A stretch of 36,234 bases of DNA. Source: a virus. The stretch covers positions 1-36,234 of IMG/VR virus record IMGVR_UViG_3300013111_000114; one strand, written 5' to 3'. A model generated the notes under the pieces. That model saw only the letters and a list, made by a program, of their open reading frames with translations. It ran no database searches and had not been told where the DNA came from. The translations under genes were made by a program, and so were the position numbers. Positions 31,464 to 36,234 of this stretch are shown here, in pieces; position 1 is the stretch's first letter, and every line of letters begins with the position of its first letter.

Positions 31464-32219
31464 ATGGATATTAATTCGATTCGTAAGCGTCTTAACCAAC
31501 TTCAGACAACAAATAACAGAACTTCAAACTTATGGAAACCACAGCCTGGTAAACAGGTAATTCGTGTGTTACCATATAAACATAATAAGGACAATCCTTT
31601 CATTGAATTGTTCTTCCATTTTGGTTTGAATAATAAAACATATCTTTCACCAATTACATTTGGTCGCCCCGACCCGATTGAAGAGTTTGCACAAAAACTT
31701 AAAACAAGCGGAAATCGTGAGGAATATCAGATGGCTCGTAAATTGGAAGCAAAAATGAGAACCTTTGCTCCAGTTATCGTTCGTGGTGAAGAAACTCAAG
31801 GAGTTCGTTTCTGGGGATTTGGTAAAACTGTTTATCAAGAATTACTCGGTGTAATTGCCGACCCAGATTATGGTGATATTACAGACGCTGTTAGTGGTCG
31901 TGATGTTTCCGTAGAATTCATTACTGCTGAAGAAAGTGGTGCTTCATTTCCAAAGACGAATGTTCGTGTGAAACCTAATCAAACACCTATCGTGGAGGAT
32001 AAAGCTCAAATGGAAGCTCTCTTGGAAAATCAAAAAGATATTACTGAATTATATCAGGAACTATCCTATGATGAATTAACCGGCGTTCTAAACGAATGGT
32101 TAAACCCAGATGGTGAAGCAGAAACAACTGAAAAGGAAACCGCTCCAACTTCAGTTGTTGCTAGTGAAACAAAAGTAGAAGATGCCAGTGCGGCATTTGA
32201 TGACTTATTTAATAAGTAA
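31464..32219 (+). CDS. gp32: single-stranded DNA-binding protein (T4 gp32-like)
   Basis: This 251-residue gp32 homologue coats single-stranded DNA during replication and recombination. The N-terminal INSIRKRLNQLQ is the cooperativity segment, and the core has GKQVIRVLPYKHN, IELFFHFGL and GVRFWGFGKTVYQELLGV. The C-terminus is acidic and ends SAAFDDLFNK, the part that recruits partner proteins. T4 gp32 (301 residues) holds zinc with one His and three Cys. This protein has no Cys at all: where relatives have CP and CPxC, it reads YLSPITFG and RPDPIEEF. It appears to have lost the zinc site. AGGAG lies nine bases before the start. Its neighbours uvsX, FEN nuclease and helicase are its functional partners. 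Confidence 0.92.
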   Translation: MDINSIRKRLNQLQTTNNRTSNLWKPQPGKQVIRVLPYKHNKDNPFIELFFHFGLNNKTYLSPITFGRPDPIEEFAQKLKTSGNREEYQMARKLEAKMRTFAPVIVRGEETQGVRFWGFGKTVYQELLGVIADPDYGDITDAVSGRDVSVEFITAEESGASFPKTNVRVKPNQTPIVEDKAQMEALLENQKDITELYQELSYDELTGVLNEWLNPDGEAETTEKETAPTSVVASETKVEDASAAFDDLFNK

Positions 32220-32234
32220 GTAGGGTTATAAACT

Positions 32235-32313
32235 ATGGTGGTTGTTGAAGCCAACAACTAATAAAACCGATTGTGTGCGACGCATCGTCTATAAAGCCGG
32301 ACACAACCACCAT
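32235..32313 (+). ncRNA. structured intergenic RNA element between gp32 and uvsX
   Basis: The 112-base gap contains a perfect 11-bp inverted repeat, ATGGTGGTTGT (32235-32245) with ACAACCACCAT (32303-32313). The 5' arm can instead pair locally: GTTGTTG (32241-32247) with CAACAAC (32252-32258), a 7-bp hairpin with an AAGC loop. The 3' arm can alternatively pair as ACACAA (32301-32306) with TTGTGT (32271-32276). A small GACG/CGTC hairpin (32279-32289) lies between. The alternatives exclude each other, as in a switch. The element ends seven bases before the uvsX ribosome site AGGAG (32321-32325). It could be a translational operator, an RNA processing site or a small RNA. No match to a tRNA is seen. 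The pairing is read directly; the role is inferred. Confidence 0.55.
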
Positions 32314-32331
32314 TTTAATTAGGAGAATTAT

Positions 32332-33429
32332 ATGTCGATACAAGACGACTTGGCTAACACATTAGCCACTTCCTTGAATAAGAAATTTAAGGATTACAAA
32401 GTCGCCCACTTCTTGGGTGGCGCAAACGCAACGCCAACAGATATTAAAGAATTTATTTCAACTGGATCAACAATGTTAGATTTGGCAATTTCTAATAGAC
32501 CAGATGGTGGAATCGCAGTAGGTAGAATCACAGAATTAAATGGACTTGAAAGTAGTGGGAAATCATTAGTTGGTGCACACCTACTTGCTGAAACTCAAAA
32601 GAAGGGTGGAGTTGCTGTTTATATAGATACTGAAACTGCTGTGAGTGAGGATTTCTTAGAGGTGATTGGAGTGGATATAAGTAATATGTTATATTTACAT
32701 TTAGAAACTACAGAAGATATATTTGAAGCCATTGAAGAAATCATAACGAAAGTTAGGGAATCAGATAAAGATAGATTAGTAACTATATTAGTTGATTCAC
32801 TGGCGGCTGCTTCTACCAAGGTGGAATTAAATGCTGACTTTGATAAAGATGGTTGGGCTACAAGTAAGGCAATCATCATTTCTAAAGCTATGAGAAAGAT
32901 TACTCAAATGATTGGTAGGCAGAGGGTTGCTCTTGTATTTACTAATCAATTAAGAGTAAAATTAGGAGCTATGTTTGGAGATCCATATACTACTTCAGGC
33001 GGTAAGGCTCTTCCATTTCACGCTTCAACTCGTATTAGATTAAAGAATAAAGGTCAAATTAAAGATAAGAAAAAGAATGTAATTGGTATGACCATTTTGG
33101 CTCAAGTTGTTAAAAATAGATTGGGTCCACCTTTGAGGAAAGCAGAGTTTCCATTATACTTTGAGAGTGGTGTAGATGATGATGGCAGCTGGTTAGTAGT
33201 AATGAAAGAGCATGGTATAGTAAAAACCAGCGGCGCTTGGTATTCTATGACAGACCACAATGGTGATGAAGTTAAGTTCCAGTCGAAGGAATGGGCTGAT
33301 AAATTAAAAGATGAAGATTTTAAAGCTCATTGTTATAAACTAATTTGTGATAAAGTGATATTGAAGTATGAAAAGGCTGACTTGGGTATAGATGATGTAA
33401 TCCAAACTGATGAGGTTTTGGGTGACTAA
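32332..33429 (+). CDS. uvsX: RecA-like recombinase UvsX
   Basis: This 365-residue strand-exchange ATPase has Walker A as GLESSGKS with K77 and S78, VAVYIDTETAVSEDF after it, and Walker B in VTILVDSLAAAS. The DNA-binding loop region is GRQRVALVFTNQLRVKLGAM followed by YTTSGGKALPFHASTRIRLK. Length and order match T4 UvsX (391 residues). It would load onto gp32-coated DNA for recombination-dependent replication. TAGGAG precedes the start, and the structured RNA element lies just upstream, so its translation may be controlled separately from gp32. Its end overlaps the possible start of the nuclease gene by 20 bases. Confidence 0.95.
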   Translation: MSIQDDLANTLATSLNKKFKDYKVAHFLGGANATPTDIKEFISTGSTMLDLAISNRPDGGIAVGRITELNGLESSGKSLVGAHLLAETQKKGGVAVYIDTETAVSEDFLEVIGVDISNMLYLHLETTEDIFEAIEEIITKVRESDKDRLVTILVDSLAAASTKVELNADFDKDGWATSKAIIISKAMRKITQMIGRQRVALVFTNQLRVKLGAMFGDPYTTSGGKALPFHASTRIRLKNKGQIKDKKKNVIGMTILAQVVKNRLGPPLRKAEFPLYFESGVDDDGSWLVVMKEHGIVKTSGAWYSMTDHNGDEVKFQSKEWADKLKDEDFKAHCYKLICDKVILKYEKADLGIDDVIQTDEVLGD

Positions 33430-34462
33430 TGAAAGATATTTATCTATACTTAATGAGATTACTAAGAATGGTGGTCAGATAGAAGATAGTGAACCTGATG
33501 ATAAGGTATTGATAATAGATGGACTAAACACCTTTATAAGATCGTTTAGTATCGTACCAACTCTCAATGATGACGGCGCTCACGTTGGGGGAATAGTTGG
33601 TTTTCTAAGATCAATCGGTTATGCTATCAAAACAATAAGACCCACCCGATGTATTATTACATTTGATGGAAAGGGTGGGTCTGACCGCCGGAAGAAAATA
33701 TTTCCAGAGTATAAGGCTGGTCGTAAAATGTCCAAAAGATTAAATCGGGCATACGATTTCAATTCGAGAGATGATGAAAAACACTCGATGATTTCTCAAT
33801 TAACGAGAGTCATTGATTATTTGGATTATCTTCCTGTAACTACAATTACGATTGAAAGTATAGAGGCTGATGATACGATGGCTTACATCACAAAACAACT
33901 TCTTACCACATCTAAAGTGGTACTAATGTCTACGGATAAAGATTTTCTACAACTTGTAAATTCAAGAGTTTCAGTATGGTCTCCCACTAAAAAGAAGTTA
34001 TATGGTGCACCAGAAGTATTAGAAGATTACGGAATACCATCACATAACTTTGCAGTATATAGGGCTATCGACGGAGATAAATCTGATAATATAGATGGTG
34101 TCCGTGGTTGGGGATTAAAAACAATACAAAAAAAATTACCACTTTTACTCGAAGATAAGATACTTACTATTGATGACATTATTGAAGAAGATGAAAAGTT
34201 AAAAGAGAGTGAAGAATTATTAAAAAGAAATTACTCATTAATGCAATTAGATGAAGTAGATATTAGTGCTTCTGCTAAAACTAAGATAATGGATAAAGTA
34301 AGAGAACCAATAAACAAATTAAACAAAATGCAGTTTCAGAAAAGATTTATAGAAGATAGGTTGTTTGCATCACTTCCAAATATGGATAGCTGGATGGTAC
34401 AATGTTTTACAAAACTCAATCAAATGGCGGAAAAAACGCATGGGTCGTCAAACGAAATATAA
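33410..34462 (+). CDS. rnh: FEN-type 5'-3' exonuclease / RNase H (T4 Rnh-like)
   Basis: The 350-residue protein has the FEN nuclease set: VLIIDGLNTFIRSF (D37), ITFDGKGGSDRRKKIFPEYK, the acidic IESIEADDTMAYI, MSTDKDFLQLV, and the helix-three-turn-helix DNA clamp GDKSDNIDGVRGWGLKTIQK. In T4 this enzyme removes RNA primers and works with gp32. The ATG at 33410 lies within uvsX without a ribosome site. An in-frame GTG at 33422 has GAGG six bases upstream and may be the real start; only four residues differ. The C-terminal 90 residues form the partner-binding region of this family. It overlaps the next small gene by 23 bases. Confidence 0.9.
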   Translation: MRFWVTNERYLSILNEITKNGGQIEDSEPDDKVLIIDGLNTFIRSFSIVPTLNDDGAHVGGIVGFLRSIGYAIKTIRPTRCIITFDGKGGSDRRKKIFPEYKAGRKMSKRLNRAYDFNSRDDEKHSMISQLTRVIDYLDYLPVTTITIESIEADDTMAYITKQLLTTSKVVLMSTDKDFLQLVNSRVSVWSPTKKKLYGAPEVLEDYGIPSHNFAVYRAIDGDKSDNIDGVRGWGLKTIQKKLPLLLEDKILTIDDIIEEDEKLKESEELLKRNYSLMQLDEVDISASAKTKIMDKVREPINKLNKMQFQKRFIEDRLFASLPNMDSWMVQCFTKLNQMAEKTHGSSNEI

Positions 34463-34619
34463 CTCAAAAGAAGAAAAGAAGGTAGCCCAGAGAAAATGGT
34501 CTATGGAATACTATTATAGAAACAGAGCAGTATTACAAGCAAAGGCTCGTGAAAGATACAGAAGAAAAAAGATGATGGAATTAAAGGAAAAACAGAGGAA
34601 AGAATTATATGGTGAGTGA
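34440..34619 (+). CDS. small very basic protein between nuclease and helicase
   Basis: The 59-residue protein is strongly basic and helical: MGRQTKYNSKEEKKVAQRKW, then SMEYYYRNRAVLQAKARERY and a Lys/Arg/Glu-rich end. The pattern KYxxxEEKKxAxRKWxxxYYxRN is seen in short viral proteins of unknown function and suggests nucleic acid binding. I chose the ATG at 34440 because GGCGGAAAA lies just upstream; the longer frame from 34365 would overlap the nuclease more deeply. It overlaps both neighbours (23 and 11 bases), so it is co-translated with the nuclease and helicase. In position it could be a helicase loader or accessory factor, but its sequence does not match gp59. Confidence 0.6.
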   Translation: MGRQTKYNSKEEKKVAQRKWSMEYYYRNRAVLQAKARERYRRKKMMELKEKQRKELYGE

Positions 34620-35967
34620 AAATTTTAACTCATTTGGGCCGACGTTCCAGGCAAAGATAATATCATCGTTATTATCAGATAATAAATTTATACAAACTAT
34701 TAGTGATATATTAGAGCCACAATACTTTGATTCTGATGCTAATGCCTGGTTAGTTAAACAGATAAGCGAATACTTCATAGAGTTTAGAAAAGCTCCTACA
34801 CTTGAAGTATTGAAGATTAAAATTACTCAATTAGAAAATGAGATTCTAAAAGTGTCTGTTATAGAAAATCTTAAAGATGCTTGGAGAAACATCGAAGCTA
34901 CTGATTTAGAATTCGTAAAGCAGGAAACGTTAGGATTCTGTAAGAACCAGGTACTTAAAGGCGCTATCGTAGATGCTGTAGATTTACTTGAACAGAAAAA
35001 GTATGATGAGATAAAAGTTATTATTGATAATGCTATGAAAGCTGGCAGTGAAAGAGATTTGGGTCATGATTACATCATATCATTAGAAGATAGGCTTACT
35101 GGTTCGGTAAGAGAAACATTGGGAACTCCGTGGGATGCTGTGAATGGGGTAATGGATGGTGGATTGGCTGGTGGAGAATTAGGAGTATTAGTCGCGCCTG
35201 CTGGAATTGGTAAGACATGGGCATTACAATCATTAGGTGCGCATGCTGTAAAATGTGGAAAAACAGTAGTACATTATACATTGGAATTGAACGCAAATTA
35301 TGTTGGGTTAAGATACGATACAGTATTTAGTGGAATTACTACATCGAATATAAAATTTTATCAAGATGACGTTCAATCAGTAATTGATAAACTTACAGGC
35401 AAATTAATTATTAAGTATTATCCAACTCGGTCTGCTACTGTAAATACAATAGCGGCTCACTTAAAACAGATGGAATTGCAAGAGATTAAGCCTGATATAG
35501 TAATAGTGGATTATGCTGATATTCTGAAACCTACTGCGTTCTATAAAGAGAAGAGGCATGCAACTGGAGAAACGTATGAGAATTTACGTGGTGTTGCAGG
35601 AGAATTCGATATTCCAATTTGGACTGCTAGCCAAGCAAACAGATCCAGCTTGGAGGAAGAAGTAATTGATGCAAGCAAAGTTGCTGAAGATTATTCCAAA
35701 GTAATGACGGCAGATTTTGTAATGAGTATAAGTCGTAAGGTAGAAGATAAGATAGCTAACACGGGCAGATTTCATGTCATTAAAAATAGATTTGGAATTG
35801 ATGGAATTACATTTCCTGCGAGTATTAATACAAATACAGGGTTAATACAAGTACATGATGCTTCAACTGTTGATGGGAAGGACGCTCAAGGAAAAATGGA
35901 TAATTCAGAAGAATATTTAAGAAAAACTTTGTCGAAAAAGTATAATGATATGGGAGGATTTGAATAA
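34609..35967 (+). CDS. gp41: replicative DnaB-like helicase (T4 gp41-like)
   Basis: This 452-residue hexameric helicase has an N-terminal helical domain (FGPTFQAKIISSLLSD, FIEFRKAPTLEVLK) and a RecA-like core from about residue 165. Walker A is VAPAGIGKTW (K202, T203). VVHYTLELNANYVGLRYD matches the DnaB H1a region. Walker B is IVIVDYADILKP (D301). WTASQANRSSLEEEV and FVMSISRKVEDK complete the core, ending in the arginine-finger region GRFHVIKNRFGIDG. It would unwind the fork ahead of the polymerase. AGGAAAG precedes the start. No primase is visible in the window. Confidence 0.92.
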   Translation: MVSENFNSFGPTFQAKIISSLLSDNKFIQTISDILEPQYFDSDANAWLVKQISEYFIEFRKAPTLEVLKIKITQLENEILKVSVIENLKDAWRNIEATDLEFVKQETLGFCKNQVLKGAIVDAVDLLEQKKYDEIKVIIDNAMKAGSERDLGHDYIISLEDRLTGSVRETLGTPWDAVNGVMDGGLAGGELGVLVAPAGIGKTWALQSLGAHAVKCGKTVVHYTLELNANYVGLRYDTVFSGITTSNIKFYQDDVQSVIDKLTGKLIIKYYPTRSATVNTIAAHLKQMELQEIKPDIVIVDYADILKPTAFYKEKRHATGETYENLRGVAGEFDIPIWTASQANRSSLEEEVIDASKVAEDYSKVMTADFVMSISRKVEDKIANTGRFHVIKNRFGIDGITFPASINTNTGLIQVHDASTVDGKDAQGKMDNSEEYLRKTLSKKYNDMGGFE

Positions 35968-35968
35968 T

Positions 35969-36234
35969 ATGAATGAATACACAACAAAAAATAAATGTAT
36001 TCTTGGTGACAGTTTAGATAAACTAAAAGAATTAGATGATAATTCAGTAGATAGTATCGTAACTGACCCGCCATACGGATTGAGTGCTGCTAAGAATAGT
36101 GGGAATAAATCTACTGGTGGTTTCATGGGCAAAAAGTGGGATTATGATGTGCCTTCTGTTGAGATGTGGGAAGAATGTTTAAGAGTATTGAAACCAGGTG
36201 GTTACTTGCTATCCTTTGCAGGAACAAGAACTCA
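35969..36234 (+). CDS. DNA methyltransferase, N6-adenine/N4-cytosine type (partial)
   Basis: The 5' end of the gene runs off the window after 88 codons. CILGDSLDKLKELDDNSVDS is followed by IVTDPPYGL, the catalytic DPPY motif, then FMGKKWDYDVP, MWEECLRVLKPGGYLLSFAG. This is the order of the N6_N4 Mtase family, with DPPY first and the SAM-binding FxGxG expected downstream. It would methylate phage or host DNA, perhaps for protection from restriction. GGAGG lies 11 bases before the ATG, which follows the helicase stop by one base. Whether it is solitary or paired with an endonuclease cannot be seen here. Confidence 0.88.
   Translation, partial: MNEYTTKNKCILGDSLDKLKELDDNSVDSIVTDPPYGLSAAKNSGNKSTGGFMGKKWDYDVPSVEMWEECLRVLKPGGYLLSFAGTRT

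Noticed and set aside
32237-32312. A tRNA gene of 76 bases with GGTGGTT/AACCACC as acceptor stem
   Set aside because: Length and acceptor-like helix fit, but there is no D-arm, no T-arm with GTTCRA, and no 7-base anticodon loop on a 5-bp stem. It was called as a structured RNA element instead.

Overview
The window is a stretch of an AT-rich (about two-thirds A+T by eye) tailed-phage genome of the T4 superfamily (contractile-tailed myovirus). The evidence is a T4-type tail sheath (gp18), tail tube (gp19), tape measure, baseplate genes, single-strand binding protein (gp32), UvsX recombinase, FEN/RNase H-type 5' nuclease and gp41-type DnaB helicase. Every gene I accept lies on the + strand. Many genes have a clear Shine-Dalgarno sequence (AGGAG/GGAG), which argues for a host that uses such sites. 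Kdo synthesis genes point to a Gram-negative host. A family A (Pol I-type) DNA polymerase sits beside an otherwise T4-like set of replication genes; I recall Rhodothermus phage RM378 as a myovirus precedent.

Region 1 (1-581): the 3' end of a fibre-like gene made of a Thr/Ser/Trp-rich decapeptide repeat. Region 2 (664-10332): a tightly overlapping glycan cassette. It holds a capsule/Kdo-transferase-like GT-B protein, a DUF4422 glycosyltransferase, a DegT-type sugar aminotransferase, an RmlD-like reductase, two GT92-type glycosyltransferases flanking a radical SAM/SPASM protein, a B12-binding radical SAM enzyme, KdsA, and a KdsB-methyltransferase fusion. It can plausibly make CMP-Kdo and decorate a surface or virion glycan. 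Three very short ORFs (1557-1793, 8181-8294) look like remnants or coupling peptides.

Region 3 (10396-25861): the tail module. It holds a coiled-coil protein, sheath, terminator, EDxHD homing endonuclease, tube, a small two-span membrane protein, a gp26-like tail chaperone with an overlapping +1-frame ORF (candidate programmed frameshift), a small basic protein, tape measure, a 931-residue baseplate protein, a gp53/LysM-like protein, a 1032-residue baseplate protein with an annexin-like tail, and a conserved virion-type protein.

Region 4 (25904-36234): nucleotide and DNA metabolism. It holds ThyX, the Pol A-type polymerase, a GIY-YIG homing endonuclease, a 686-residue protein of unknown role, a conserved unknown, gp32, a highly structured intergenic RNA, UvsX, the FEN nuclease, a small basic protein, the gp41 helicase and the start of a DNA methyltransferase.

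A short motif, roughly WKATAYWTAT, recurs 33-77 bases upstream of the start codon in ten intergenic gaps. It is absent from the overlapping junctions of the glycan cassette and is a candidate phage promoter. The most unusual points are the candidate +1 frameshift in the tail chaperone, the intergenic RNA between gp32 and uvsX with competing helices, the Kdo cassette with its KdsB-methyltransferase fusion and odd radical SAM proteins, and the Pol A-type polymerase. No tRNA, CRISPR or insertion sequence was seen, and no gap over 300 bases lacks a gene.
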